Assembly (NCBI GenBank): GCA_934700615.1
Contig: CAKUXR010000003.1
Span: 70,688-134,687 of the forward strand
Source of the DNA: an uncultured Bacteroidales bacterium
Lineage (GTDB): Bacteria; Bacteroidota; Bacteroidia; Bacteroidales; UBA932
Direction: 5' to 3'
DNA length: 64,000 bases
Positions 1 through 8,449 of the stretch are shown here, piece after piece (the stretch's first letter is position 1; each line of letters opens with the position of its first letter). The notes beneath the pieces were generated by a model, which did no database searches, had not been told where the DNA came from, and saw only the letters and a program-made list of their open reading frames with translations. The position numbers were made by a program, and so were the translations under genes.

Positions 1-16
1 GTTATCAGCCATCATG
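1..16 (-). CDS. start of the next efflux-operon gene (partial)
   Basis: Only the first codons of a gene running off the left edge are visible. Two adjacent ATG codons on the minus strand open the peptide MMADN, 15 bases after the stop of the ABC ATPase gene. In YbhGFSR-like exporters the gene after the ATPase is a second ATPase or a membrane permease, so one of these is expected; that is inference from gene order only. Confidence 0.35.
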
Positions 17-31
17 TTCAATTCTAAAAGT

Positions 32-937
32 TTACGAAAGCCTCATGAAGCAGTCCTCGATTCCGGCTTCGATCGGCTCCACCTTGCAGTCCGCAAATCC
101 GGCCTGCTTCAGGACCGACTCCAGAAACGAAGCATCCGGGCCGTCTTTTTCCACGGACACATGACAAATGGAGCCGAATGAATTGCAGTCCTTTACGCCT
201 GGGGTCGCCCTCAGAATCTTAAGCATCCCGAAAATATTGTTGCTGCCCGCAGCATACAATCTGTCAGGAAAAGATTTGCATATCTCGTCAGGTGTTCCTC
301 CTCCTATGATGCTTCCCTCGGAAATCATGGCAATCCTGTCACAACGCGCCGCCTCGTCCATGTAAGGAGTTGAGACAAAAATACTTACCCCGCTTTCTCG
401 TATTCTCTTCAGCATTGACCAGAACTCTTTTCGACTGACCGCATCGACGCCGGTAGTCGGCTCGTCGAGGAACAGGACCTTCGGCTTGTGGACAAGGGCG
501 CAACATAGTGCGAATTTCTGTTTCATTCCTCCGGACAGCGCTCCTGCCCTCCTCTTCCTGAACGGCTCCAGCTGGCAGAATATTTCTTTGATGTTATCGT
601 AACCGGAATGTACGTCGATTCCGAATATGCTCGCATAGAACTGCAGGTTTTCCTCTACGCTAAGATCATGATACAGAGCGAAATGCCCCGGCATGTATCC
701 TATCTCCGAACGTATCTTCCGATAGTCTTTCACGACATCAAGTCCGCAGACTGACGCAGTTCCGCTATCCGCCAGAGACAAAGTTGTAAGAATGCGGAAC
801 AACGTTGTTTTTCCAGCCCCGTCCGGACCGATGAGACCGAAAATCTCACCATTGTCGATTCTGAAAGAGATGTCTTTAAGAGCCTTGACCTCTTTATAGG
901 ATTTGCAGAGGCCCTCGGCCACAATAGTTGAATCCAT
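32..937 (-). CDS. ABC transporter ATP-binding protein of an efflux system
   Basis: This is a 301-residue cytoplasmic ATPase that should power a membrane permease. The visible nucleotide-binding motifs are the Walker A GPDGAGKTT (about residues 37-45), the signature LSGGMKQK (about 136-143) and Walker B VLFLDEPTTG (about 155-164), followed by the H-loop region STPYMDEA, in which Pro-Tyr replaces the usual His. It follows TetR, TolC-like and HlyD-like genes on the same strand with an 11-base gap. This is the order of YbhGFSR or CcmA-type drug exporters. The permeases would lie left of the window. The substrate cannot be read from the sequence. Confidence 0.9.
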   Translation of the reverse strand: MDSTIVAEGLCKSYKEVKALKDISFRIDNGEIFGLIGPDGAGKTTLFRILTTLSLADSGTASVCGLDVVKDYRKIRSEIGYMPGHFALYHDLSVEENLQFYASIFGIDVHSGYDNIKEIFCQLEPFRKRRAGALSGGMKQKFALCCALVHKPKVLFLDEPTTGVDAVSRKEFWSMLKRIRESGVSIFVSTPYMDEAARCDRIAMISEGSIIGGGTPDEICKSFPDRLYAAGSNNIFGMLKILRATPGVKDCNSFGSICHVSVEKDGPDASFLESVLKQAGFADCKVEPIEAGIEDCFMRLS

Positions 938-948
938 AATATCGGCTA

Positions 949-1842
949 TTACTTTCTTACATAAGCATACATTCCAAGCCTGAGAGATCCGTCATTAGGG
1001 ACAGCAACTTTCACGGCATATACAAGTTCCGCACGTTCATCCCTTGTCTGGATATCCTTAGGAGTAAACTCGGCCTGCGACGAAATCCATATAACACGTC
1101 CTGTGTATTCCTTAGGATTTGCGCTTCCGTCGTCGGGAATGACCTTAAGGTCATCGCCCAGTTTCAGAGTCGCAAGCTGCGATGTAGTAAAGTATGCTCT
1201 CACGTATGTTTCGGCGAGATCTGCAAGTTTGAACAGCGGCTTGCCCACTGTAACGCTCTCACCTTCATTGGCATACTTCGTCAGGACCGTTCCGGCGACA
1301 GGAGAACATATCCTGCATTTCGCCAACTGGTCCCGCTTCTCGGCAATCTGGATTTCATAAGTCGATATTTCCGAACGCACCGAACTGTTGTTTCTCTCCC
1401 ATGTCTGCTTCTGAGCGGCCATCTGACTTTTCAGGATATCGATCTGACTGCGCAAGTCATCTACCTGCTTCTGAGTTGCAGCATTATTGGCCAGGAGCGA
1501 ACTGTAACGCCTGAAATCATTTTCAAGGTTCGCAAGCTGGTCTTTCTGAGGAGCCTGCTGACGGTCAATGTCGATGAGACGTGACCTCGCGCCATCCCTT
1601 CTCTGCTCCAGTTCGCGAATCTGGAGGGCGGTCTGTACCGAATCCACAGCGCCGACCATCTGACCGGCATTGAGCACATCCCCTTCCCTGACATTGAGGG
1701 AAAGAATCCGTCCGCTTGCTTCCGCGGAAACAGTAACCTGCTCAGCGTCAATCTGTCCACAAGCATCGAAGTCAATGTCATTCCGGCATCCTGCCAATAC
1801 TGTCACAGCAGCCGCTGCTACCAGTATTTCATATCTTACCAT
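949..1842 (-). CDS. HlyD-type periplasmic adaptor lipoprotein
   Basis: This 297-residue membrane-fusion protein links an inner-membrane ABC exporter to the outer-membrane channel. The N-terminus is a lipoprotein signal ending in LAGC, so Cys18 is probably lipidated. A biotinyl-lipoyl half motif (SGRILSLNVREGDVLNAGQ) is followed by a long alpha-helical hairpin rich in Gln, Arg and Lys (about residues 75-175), the second lipoyl half (CRICSPVAGTVLTKYANEGE) and a beta-barrel domain. This is the typical HlyD_D23 layout and size. It lies 11 bases before the ATPase gene and 56 bases after the TolC-like gene, so the genes should be co-transcribed. Confidence 0.9.
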   Translation of the reverse strand: MVRYEILVAAAAVTVLAGCRNDIDFDACGQIDAEQVTVSAEASGRILSLNVREGDVLNAGQMVGAVDSVQTALQIRELEQRRDGARSRLIDIDRQQAPQKDQLANLENDFRRYSSLLANNAATQKQVDDLRSQIDILKSQMAAQKQTWERNNSSVRSEISTYEIQIAEKRDQLAKCRICSPVAGTVLTKYANEGESVTVGKPLFKLADLAETYVRAYFTTSQLATLKLGDDLKVIPDDGSANPKEYTGRVIWISSQAEFTPKDIQTRDERAELVYAVKVAVPNDGSLRLGMYAYVRK

Positions 1843-1898
1843 AATTCAAGCTGTTTCAATGTTATCAACTTCCAATTTCATATTCAATCAGGCCACGG

Positions 1899-3173
1899 CT
1901 ATTTTCCGAGAGTGTTCTTCATGTCGTAAACCGCCATCATCAGCTGCACCTCATGCATTGACTCATTTGCCTTGGCCTTGTACTCCTCGTCCAGCATTGA
2001 CAAATAATCATTCATCTTTATCGTTCCCTCCCGATACTGGTTCTCGCCGGCTTCGCGAATTCTCTGACGCAATGCAATTATCTCAGAATCACGGTCAAGG
2101 ACGTCGCGCGCCTTCTCGATCGCATTGCTCTTCTGCTCAGCCTCGACAGAACTGTTGAGCAGGAAAGTCTCCCTCGTAAGGTCAATCTTCTGTGCATCGG
2201 CCTTGAGCTTGCGCTTGTCCATGCCTCTGGTATAGAGGGCGCCTATATTCCACTGAAGTTTGAGTCCGGCCACAAAATAAGCCGAGAAATCACCAGAGAG
2301 CATATTCATTCCGGGCCGTCCATAACCGCCCTGAAGACTGAGATTCAATTTCGGCGAAATCAATGTATTCAGCTGACGGAGCTGCACATCATTCTGCTTA
2401 AGTTGCGCCGAATACAGGGACATTTCCGGACGCGTTGCAAAATCACGCACCCCATCATCCTGAAAATCAAGAGCTTCCTGTGGAATTGCAAGTTCAGCAC
2501 CTGTCATGTCCCGTCCTGTCATCAGCCCCAGCAACTTCACATAGGACCTCCGGTCGGCTTCTAGTGATGCACGCTGCTGAAGACAACTTAAAATATTGAC
2601 ACTCACCTGGTCCAGATCAGTAGGAAGAGCGACACCGCCATTGATGAGACTCCTTACTTCTTCTGAGTTCCTCTCAAGATTCTCGCGCAGGAGGTCATTA
2701 AGCCTCATCTGCTTATCAATCAATATTATACCGAGATAAATATTCTGTACCCGGGACCTGATTGCCCAGAGATTGGTCTCAAGCTGGGTTTTCTTCACCT
2801 CTGCTCCTGCCTCCGCAAGTTCCCGCTGGCTATGGCTTGTGCCACCATCCCAAATCTGCTGGGTAAACTCAGCAGTCAGACCGTACTGGTCATGAGGGAT
2901 CTTGATGTCCATCCCCGGGATTTCAATCGGCATCTCGACGACCTCGGACTGCCATGTCGCCTTTCCGGAGACATTCAGATGTGGAAGCCAGGCGTAAGCC
3001 GCAGTTTTAAGGTCAATGCCTCTGGTCATCTCGATGAGCGACATTTCCTTGATCTGAGGATAATTGTCGTAGGCCAATCCGATACACTCGTCGAGAGTTG
3101 TCTGTGCACTTGCGACATGAACGGCGAATATTGCCGCCAGCGAAACGCACAAAGTTCTCAATATCGGTTTCAT
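1899..3173 (-). CDS. TolC-family outer-membrane efflux protein
   Basis: This 424-residue outer-membrane factor should form the exit duct of the exporter encoded next to it. It has a cleavable signal peptide ending in VASAQ, then two OEP repeats with long coiled-coil stretches. The opening TTLDECIGLAYDNYPQIKE and the LNLSLQGGYG barrel segment are typical of the family, and the length is normal. It is the second gene of the tetR-tolC-hlyD-ABC operon, 25 bases downstream of the regulator. The start follows the signal-peptide match. Confidence 0.92.
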   Translation of the reverse strand: MKPILRTLCVSLAAIFAVHVASAQTTLDECIGLAYDNYPQIKEMSLIEMTRGIDLKTAAYAWLPHLNVSGKATWQSEVVEMPIEIPGMDIKIPHDQYGLTAEFTQQIWDGGTSHSQRELAEAGAEVKKTQLETNLWAIRSRVQNIYLGIILIDKQMRLNDLLRENLERNSEEVRSLINGGVALPTDLDQVSVNILSCLQQRASLEADRRSYVKLLGLMTGRDMTGAELAIPQEALDFQDDGVRDFATRPEMSLYSAQLKQNDVQLRQLNTLISPKLNLSLQGGYGRPGMNMLSGDFSAYFVAGLKLQWNIGALYTRGMDKRKLKADAQKIDLTRETFLLNSSVEAEQKSNAIEKARDVLDRDSEIIALRQRIREAGENQYREGTIKMNDYLSMLDEEYKAKANESMHEVQLMMAVYDMKNTLGK

Positions 3174-3198
3174 AATGCATGTGTTTAGAACTATTTAT

Positions 3199-3828
3199 TC
3201 ATTTTCTTACAGCGAGATAGTCACGCATCCGTCTCACCGCGTTCTCCTTCTGCTCCTCAATGAAGGCCGACAATTTGTCTTTGTCATTGCCCATGGCGAT
3301 CCGGATCATAGGCAACAGGGCAAATACGGAATAGGCGGCCAATATCATCTCCAGAATCAGCTTTTCCATTGTAACCGGGGCAATAAGTCCCTCAGCGACA
3401 GCCTCTTTAAGTCGCTCATCATGCCGCTGGAATGCTTGTCCCATCATCATATTGATACCGTCATGATACTTTGTCAGGTATTCGGGATGAGTTTCCGCTA
3501 TTTCAAGCAACAAGTGAAGTTCGCCCTGATGCATATTCATAAAATCAAAGAGTTTCCCAGTGACCTCACAGACAGTATCCACGATACTTTTTTCGGGAGA
3601 CATTGACATCCGCAGATCTCCATGCATCTTCATGATATATCCGTCAAGGACTTTTATGAATATCTGCTCCTTAGTCCGGAAATAATAATGGAGCATGGCA
3701 TGGGTAACGCCAGCCTGACCTGCTATCAATGTCGTAGTCGTGCCTTTGAAGCCGTTCTCTTTGAAAAGTTTTTCTGCGGCTTCCAAAATTGCCGCCTCGG
3801 TATTTTCTTTTACTTTCATATATTCCAT
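3199..3828 (-). CDS. TetR/AcrR family transcriptional regulator
   Basis: This is a 209-residue regulator. The N-terminal helix-turn-helix (AILEAAEKLFKENGFKGTTT through AMLHYYFRTKEQIF) is a clear TetR DNA-binding domain; the C-terminal domain is the variable ligand-binding part. It is the first gene of the efflux operon, so it probably represses its own operon and is released by a substrate of the pump. Near-palindromic TGTTTAACA and TGTTAACA sequences just upstream are operator candidates. A second in-frame ATG lies three codons downstream of the chosen start. Confidence 0.92.
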   Translation of the reverse strand: MEYMKVKENTEAAILEAAEKLFKENGFKGTTTTLIAGQAGVTHAMLHYYFRTKEQIFIKVLDGYIMKMHGDLRMSMSPEKSIVDTVCEVTGKLFDFMNMHQGELHLLLEIAETHPEYLTKYHDGINMMMGQAFQRHDERLKEAVAEGLIAPVTMEKLILEMILAAYSVFALLPMIRIAMGNDKDKLSAFIEEQKENAVRRMRDYLAVRK

Positions 3829-3870
3829 TATGTTTCAGCGCTTTACACGGAAATATCTTCATATTCCGCA

Positions 3871-3905
3871 TATTAACACATTTGTTTAACAGCATTGTTA
3901 ACACG
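3871..3905. promoter_or_regulatory. candidate TetR operator
   Basis: TGTTTAACA (3883-3891) and the perfect 8-bp palindrome TGTTAACA (3896-3903) lie 13 bp apart start to start, 55-75 bp upstream of the tetR start; a third TTAACA half-site precedes them. Their position and symmetry suit a TetR-type operator, but AT-rich palindromes occur by chance and no binding evidence exists. Confidence 0.35.
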
Positions 3906-3967
3906 CGAATATAGCATTTATTCTGTTACATTGACACAAAATTTTCAATTATCTGATTATTACGAGA

Positions 3968-4432
3968 TTATTCAGCGATGACTTTCCAGCGGACGCGCCA
4001 AATTCCGTCATTGAAATCATGACTTATAATCTTGAACTCCCCTATTTCTGATGTATTGGCCACATGGGCTCCGATACATGCGCAATCGTCATAGTCTCCG
4101 ATACTTACTATGCGCAGGGTTTCCGATGCATCATCAGGCAACTTGCTGAGGTCCACGATGTCAGCGGCCTCTTCCTTCGACACGAAACGAATAGTAACCG
4201 GCAGTGCAGCATTGATGATTTCATTGACCTTGGCCTCTATTGCGGCAACCTGACCGTCCGTAGGACAGGTTTCGAGGATGTAGTCGCATTTGCTTTTCTT
4301 CCGCTCGACGTGGGCATTGCGGGAACGCGGGCACCCGAACATGTTGACCATCGTGCGGTTAAGGATATGCTCAGCCGTGTGCGCCGGCTCATATTCAGCT
4401 TTGTTATGTGAATTCAAAATTGGCTCTTCCAT
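3968..4432 (-). CDS. AlaX-type trans-editing protein (alanyl-tRNA editing domain)
   Basis: This 154-residue free-standing tRNA_SAD-type protein should deacylate mischarged tRNA-Ala (Ser or Gly). The two metal-binding motifs of the family are present: HTAEHIL near the N-terminus and CACIGAHVANTSEIG near residue 125 (C-x-G-x-H type). A longer reading frame extends upstream, but a TATCTTTG promoter box lies inside that extension. I therefore place the start at MEEPILN. It appears to be a single-gene transcript. A related threonyl-tRNA editing role cannot be excluded. Confidence 0.85.
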   Translation of the reverse strand: MEEPILNSHNKAEYEPAHTAEHILNRTMVNMFGCPRSRNAHVERKKSKCDYILETCPTDGQVAAIEAKVNEIINAALPVTIRFVSKEEAADIVDLSKLPDDASETLRIVSIGDYDDCACIGAHVANTSEIGEFKIISHDFNDGIWRVRWKVIAE

Positions 4433-4449
4433 GACAAGTGTTATTTTCC

Positions 4450-4457
4450 CAAAGATA
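4450..4457 (-). promoter_or_regulatory. promoter -7 box for the AlaX gene
   Basis: TATCTTTG on the minus strand matches the Bacteroidota TAnnTTTG box and lies 18 bp before the chosen ATG. It argues against the longer upstream start. Confidence 0.6.
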
Positions 4458-4500
4458 GCACATTTTCCATTCTTCACGAAATGTGCTAAATTTGAGCAGA

Positions 4501-4725
4501 TTATGATTGATGCTCCTTCTGGAAATCATAATATAGAGCAACAGGACCAAGATGCCATAACTTAGTGGATTCCTGTTCCAACCTCAAATATGTATCTGAG
4601 GAATACAACAATTTCATGGCATCCACTATAGTTATGCCTTTGTCTTCAGCCAACATGGCAGCCATCCAACTTAATTTGGAGGGAAGAAGCAGATAAACAT
4701 TTTGCTGTGTAATTTTCATATTCAT
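4501..4725 (-). CDS. small helical protein, third gene of the DUF3791/DUF3990 module
   Basis: This 74-residue, mainly helical protein has no export signal. Its start overlaps the DUF3990 stop by four bases (ATGA), which implies translational coupling. Its middle (LSWMAAMLAEDKGITIVDAM, then the LLYSSDTYLRLEQE segment) resembles small helical partners seen beside DUF3990 genes and is loosely DUF3791-like. I cannot assign a function. An antitoxin or chaperone role for the ADP-ribosyltransferase-like neighbour is inferred from position and size only. Confidence 0.7.
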   Translation of the reverse strand: MNMKITQQNVYLLLPSKLSWMAAMLAEDKGITIVDAMKLLYSSDTYLRLEQESTKLWHLGPVALYYDFQKEHQS

Positions 4726-5213
4726 AAGGTAACCTCATAAGCTCCTTTAAACCTGACATAAAGAAGAGACCTGTCAGTATGAAAAAGATACTGATCAACA
4801 AGCCTATATGCTTTAAGCTCAGCAATCAAAGTCTGCTTGTCGATTAAGCCGCCTTCATATAAAGCAAATGCCGCATAAACACGGTCATTGGCCACAGGTC
4901 CATAAACTATATCATATTCGTGGTGAAAGTTCTTCTGTGTGCGATTCTTCATTACGAAATCCACCCATTCCTCAGTAGGAGCATCAAACACAAGAGCATT
5001 TAAATTTTTAAGCGCATCCTCTGCCAATTCATACTCGCATATATATCCGCGCAGAACTTTCTTCTCGTCCATCTTTCGCTTAACCCAGGCCTCCGCCTGT
5101 TCGTATGAGGTCGTGGTATAAAAACCGCTGCCATAGTCAAGAGTTCGATTTGACTCCCTAATCTCAGGAGCCACAACCTTTTCCAAACTACCATGAAATA
5201 TCATCCTACTCAT
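4722..5213 (-). CDS. DUF3990 protein, ADP-ribosyltransferase-like fold
   Basis: This is a 163-residue DUF3990 protein. Visible family features are the opening IFHGSLEKVVAPEI, the core LDYGSGFYTTTSYEQAEAW and the later HHEYDIVYGPVANDRVY. DUF3990 is grouped with ADP-ribosyltransferase-like folds; the G-SGFYTT segment is comparable to the substrate-binding strand of that fold. Catalysis is not shown here. The start at MSRMIFHGS overlaps the upstream stop by eight bases; a longer start nine codons upstream exists. It is flanked on both sides by small helical proteins, like a toxin between two partners. Confidence 0.85.
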   Translation of the reverse strand: MSRMIFHGSLEKVVAPEIRESNRTLDYGSGFYTTTSYEQAEAWVKRKMDEKKVLRGYICEYELAEDALKNLNALVFDAPTEEWVDFVMKNRTQKNFHHEYDIVYGPVANDRVYAAFALYEGGLIDKQTLIAELKAYRLVDQYLFHTDRSLLYVRFKGAYEVTL

Positions 5214-5430
5214 TCGACTGTCTCGTTCTAATAAATTCATCTATATCTTCTAAAATCCACCGGCTGTTTTGCGTATGCAGGACATCGAAATGCTCTGCCA
5301 AATAATCCAAAACATTGTATCTCGAAAATAATTCCATCGCCGCATAACCACTCAGTCCCTTTTCATTTTTGTATTGTTCAATGCAAAATGAAAGAAAATA
5401 TGCTACATCTTGATTCTTATTATCCGCCAT
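5206..5430 (-). CDS. DUF3791 protein, first gene of the DUF3990 module
   Basis: This is a small (74-residue) DUF3791 protein. The family core is clear: AYFLSFCIEQYKNEKGLSG, then LFSRYNVLDYLAEHFDVLH and the closing ILEDIDEFI. DUF3791 genes commonly sit next to DUF3990 genes. I prefer the MADNKNQDV start; an in-frame ATG at 5511 would add 27 residues with no family match. It leads the three-gene transcript. A role as antitoxin or co-factor of the DUF3990 protein is inference. Confidence 0.82.
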   Translation of the reverse strand: MADNKNQDVAYFLSFCIEQYKNEKGLSGYAAMELFSRYNVLDYLAEHFDVLHTQNSRWILEDIDEFIRTRQSNE

Positions 5431-5565
5431 AACATTATCAGCCAGAGCTAAAATATTGTTTTTCTTCTGACTCTGCGAATATAATGAGAATTTATCAAAA
5501 AGCACATACATGAGTCAATTACAATCTATACACACAAGATATCGATTGAATATTATTAGAAAACT

Positions 5566-6573
5566 TTATTCATTCAGGAAGCGGGAGACAATTCTGACGG
5601 ACTCCTGGAACGCGGCAGGCTGGCCAGGGACAGTGATAAAGAGATGTGTCGCAGTCGGAAATACATGATATGAAAGAGGATGACCAAGGTGCTGAAGTCT
5701 CCGGGCTAGTTCTGCCGTCTGGTCGAAAAGTATATCATGTCCGGCAGAAATGATGAGTACAGGAGGGAGTTCCGCCAATGTCTCATCGCTGGCCAAGCCC
5801 ACGGATATCAGAGGATTACGAGAATCTCCGGCAGAATACGCCTCATTGAATGCTTCCAGAAGCTCGGCATCATCACCATAACCCCGGGCATACTTTTTCC
5901 AAGATGTCGTGACCTCGGTGAAAAGCTTTGTCACCGGATAAATTGGAATCACCTTATGGACACAGGTCAATGACATTGACGCAGCCAGCGCCAAGTTTCC
6001 TCCTGCGCTGTCGCCTCCGATGGAAATTCGCGACGAATCGCATCCCCATTCTTCCGCATGTTGTTTCAAATATTCAAATGCCTCAATGCAGTCATTCAGC
6101 GGCATTGGAAACGGATATTTTGGCGCCAGACGATAGTTAAGCGCTGCTACACAGCAGTCCCCTGCTTCGGCCAGTGCCGCACAAAAGCGGGCGCAACTGT
6201 TTATGCTTCCGAAACACCATCCTCCGCCATGGAGATAAAGCAACAAAGGACGTTTACGTTCAATGGCATTGACAGGAGAAAAGAGGCAGATGTCCGGCGT
6301 AACATACTTGGATTCAACAGTTTCCGGCAGCACAGGCGCCTGATTGCGGCTCTGGCGGATTTGTTCCAATGCTGAATAGTCTCCTTTCATGGCGTCGCGT
6401 ACAGCCAACATCTGGGTGTGCTGCAACCCAGGCCTCATACTTGCCAGAAATGCAGTTTCTTCAGTCTGCATCTGCCGCTGGAGAGCCTTATTCGGGCAGG
6501 TCTGTCCACTGGCATTGATCATAGAGAACAAAATGGAGATTGTTGTCAATATGCTGATAATTGTGATATTCAT
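5566..6573 (-). CDS. exported alpha/beta-hydrolase (HSL-type esterase/lipase)
   Basis: This is a 335-residue secreted serine esterase of the hormone-sensitive lipase group. It has an N-terminal signal peptide, the oxyanion-hole motif HGGGWCFGS (about residue 116), the nucleophile elbow GDSAGGN (about residue 188), an Asp in SAGHDILFDQ and a His in FPTATHLF that complete the triad. The natural substrate is unknown. It is divergent from another esterase gene; a perfect 15-bp palindrome sits between the two promoters. Confidence 0.9.
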   Translation of the reverse strand: MNITIISILTTISILFSMINASGQTCPNKALQRQMQTEETAFLASMRPGLQHTQMLAVRDAMKGDYSALEQIRQSRNQAPVLPETVESKYVTPDICLFSPVNAIERKRPLLLYLHGGGWCFGSINSCARFCAALAEAGDCCVAALNYRLAPKYPFPMPLNDCIEAFEYLKQHAEEWGCDSSRISIGGDSAGGNLALAASMSLTCVHKVIPIYPVTKLFTEVTTSWKKYARGYGDDAELLEAFNEAYSAGDSRNPLISVGLASDETLAELPPVLIISAGHDILFDQTAELARRLQHLGHPLSYHVFPTATHLFITVPGQPAAFQESVRIVSRFLNE

Positions 6574-6619
6574 GGTACATTTATTATTACATCGGACGCC
6601 TTAATTGCAATCCATCAGG

Positions 6620-6627
6620 CAAAGATA
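6620..6627 (-). promoter_or_regulatory. promoter -7 box for the HSL-type esterase
   Basis: TATCTTTG followed by CC on the minus strand matches the Bacteroidota consensus and lies 46 bp upstream of the esterase ATG. Confidence 0.6.
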
Positions 6628-6649
6628 AATTCATTTTCGGTATTTTCTC

Positions 6650-6664
6650 AGGTTTACTAAACCT
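6650..6664. promoter_or_regulatory. perfect palindrome between divergent esterase genes
   Basis: AGGTTTACTAAACCT is a perfect inverted repeat around a central C. It lies 22 bp upstream of the minus-strand -7 box and 65 bp before the plus-strand gene. Its place in a divergent intergenic region suggests an operator shared by both esterase genes. Confidence 0.4.
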
Positions 6665-6729
6665 AGGAATCATTTTTGCAGCGAAATGCAGGTTTGGAAA
6701 AACAACACAAAACATAAAAATCTGTTGAT

Positions 6730-8367
6730 ATGAAAAAATTATTGTTTTCACTTCTGGCCGGTTTGGCCATGGTGTCATGCGCTAATGACACTGTAAGTCT
6801 GCAAGTCAAGACCAAACAGGGAACTCTGGAAGGTTTTGACCAGAATGGCGTAAAAACATTTTTGGGAATTCCTTTTGCGCAGGCTCCTATAGGAGAGCTC
6901 CGCTGGAAAGCTCCGCAGGCTCCGCAGAAATGGGAGGGCGTACGAGAGGCCAAGACTTTCGGCAATGACCCTATGCAGCCCAACCTTTTTGGAGACATGT
7001 CGTTCAGAGGTCCAAAACGCAGTGAGGATTGCCTATATCTGAATGTATGGACAACGGCCAAGACCACCAAGGACAAGATGCCTGTCCTCATCTATTTCAA
7101 TGGAGGCGGTCTGATGGCAGGTTCCGGTTCCGAACCACGTTATGATGGAGCCGCCATTTCCAGAGAGGGTGTAATCGGCGTCACGGCCAACTACAGGGAG
7201 GGTCTTTTCGGATTCCTGTCCCATCCTGAACTTACCGCAGAATCGACTTATGGAGGAAGCGGAAACTATGGTTTCCTTGACCAGGTTGCAGCTATCGATT
7301 GGGTAAAGGACAATATTTCCGCTTTCGGCGGAGACCCTGACAGAATCACTATAGTGGGTGAATCAGCCGGTTCATTCTCAGTCAGCCTCCTTATGGTTTC
7401 CCCTCTTTCCAAGGGCAAAATCGCCGGAGCAATGCTCTCTTCTGGAGCCGAGGTTATCCCTTATGCAGCTGTACCTCAGGCCAAAGCAGAGGCAGAGGGC
7501 AAGGCGAATCTCGAGAGCAAAGGTTTGATGAGCATAGCAGAGGCAAGAGCTTTGGATGCTGACAAACTTCAGGAACTCCTCCCTCCGACCGGGATGTACA
7601 GCGTCGTTCTTGACGGTTACTTCATGACAGAGACTCCTGACACCATATATGAGAAAGGTGAACAGGCAAGAGTTCCGCTCCTTGCAGGATGGAATTCTCT
7701 TGAAGGTTCCCCTCTTCAGGCTCTGGCCGGTCAGGAACCGACTCTTGAGAACTACAAGAAGGCCATGTCCGCAAGATTCGGAGACATGACCGATGAGATT
7801 TTCGAAGCCTATGGTCTTCTTACCGATGCTGACATAGTCAGCCAGAAAGGCATTGACCTTGCTTCAGATCTTTTCACCGGTTTCCCGACCTGGAAGGTAT
7901 GTGATTATCATGCAAAGACTTCCGGCCAGCCGGTTTACAGATATAAATACAATCATCCGCGTCCTGAGGTCTCAGCCAAGATGGGCGACAAGGTAGCGGC
8001 TCTTGCCGGTGGCGTCCGCGAAAAGACTGCTGAAGAAAAGGCTGCCGAGAAGAAGCCTGCTCCTGTCATCAATGGTGCGGTTCATTCTGCTGACATTGAA
8101 TATGCAATGGGCAATCTTTCCACCAATGAATATTATGCGTGGACTGAAGATGACTACAAGATTTCAAAGCTGTTCCTGAGTTTCTACGCGAATTTCTGCA
8201 AGACCGGTAATCCTAACGGCGAGGGACTTCCTGCCTGGACTCCTATCAATGATAAACTGGATGCCGCTCCTGTGATGCAGATTGACATTGATTCAAAGGA
8301 GGTTGCGGATCCGGCCCGCGAAAATGCCTACAGGACACTGGAGAAATTTTACCGCAGCCGCATGTAG
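6730..8367 (+). CDS. type B carboxylesterase lipoprotein
   Basis: This is a 545-residue carboxylesterase of the PnbA/cholinesterase family. A lipoprotein signal ends in AMVSC. The family start VKTKQGTLEGFDQNGVKTFL, the EDCLYLNVW signature and the nucleophile motif GESAGSFS (about residue 214) are all present. An insert rich in Lys, Glu and Ala (EEKAAEKKPAP, about residues 435-447) precedes the catalytic His segment AVHSADIEYAMGN. It should hydrolyse carboxylic esters at the envelope; the substrate is unknown. It has its own promoter region and is followed by the rnpB promoter. Confidence 0.92.
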   Translation: MKKLLFSLLAGLAMVSCANDTVSLQVKTKQGTLEGFDQNGVKTFLGIPFAQAPIGELRWKAPQAPQKWEGVREAKTFGNDPMQPNLFGDMSFRGPKRSEDCLYLNVWTTAKTTKDKMPVLIYFNGGGLMAGSGSEPRYDGAAISREGVIGVTANYREGLFGFLSHPELTAESTYGGSGNYGFLDQVAAIDWVKDNISAFGGDPDRITIVGESAGSFSVSLLMVSPLSKGKIAGAMLSSGAEVIPYAAVPQAKAEAEGKANLESKGLMSIAEARALDADKLQELLPPTGMYSVVLDGYFMTETPDTIYEKGEQARVPLLAGWNSLEGSPLQALAGQEPTLENYKKAMSARFGDMTDEIFEAYGLLTDADIVSQKGIDLASDLFTGFPTWKVCDYHAKTSGQPVYRYKYNHPRPEVSAKMGDKVAALAGGVREKTAEEKAAEKKPAPVINGAVHSADIEYAMGNLSTNEYYAWTEDDYKISKLFLSFYANFCKTGNPNGEGLPAWTPINDKLDAAPVMQIDIDSKEVADPARENAYRTLEKFYRSRM

Positions 8368-8406
8368 TCTTTCATTGACTTTTATGCGGTTTTCGCAAAA
8401 AGATAC

Positions 8407-8414
8407 TATATTTG
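8407..8414 (+). promoter_or_regulatory. promoter -7 box for rnpB
   Basis: TATATTTG followed by C is a full match to the Bacteroidota -7 consensus. Transcription would begin near 8421 with a short 5' hairpin (GCGTC/GACGC) before the mature RNA. Confidence 0.65.
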
Positions 8415-8449
8415 CAGCCGCGTCGGAGACGACGCACACAAACCAAAGA

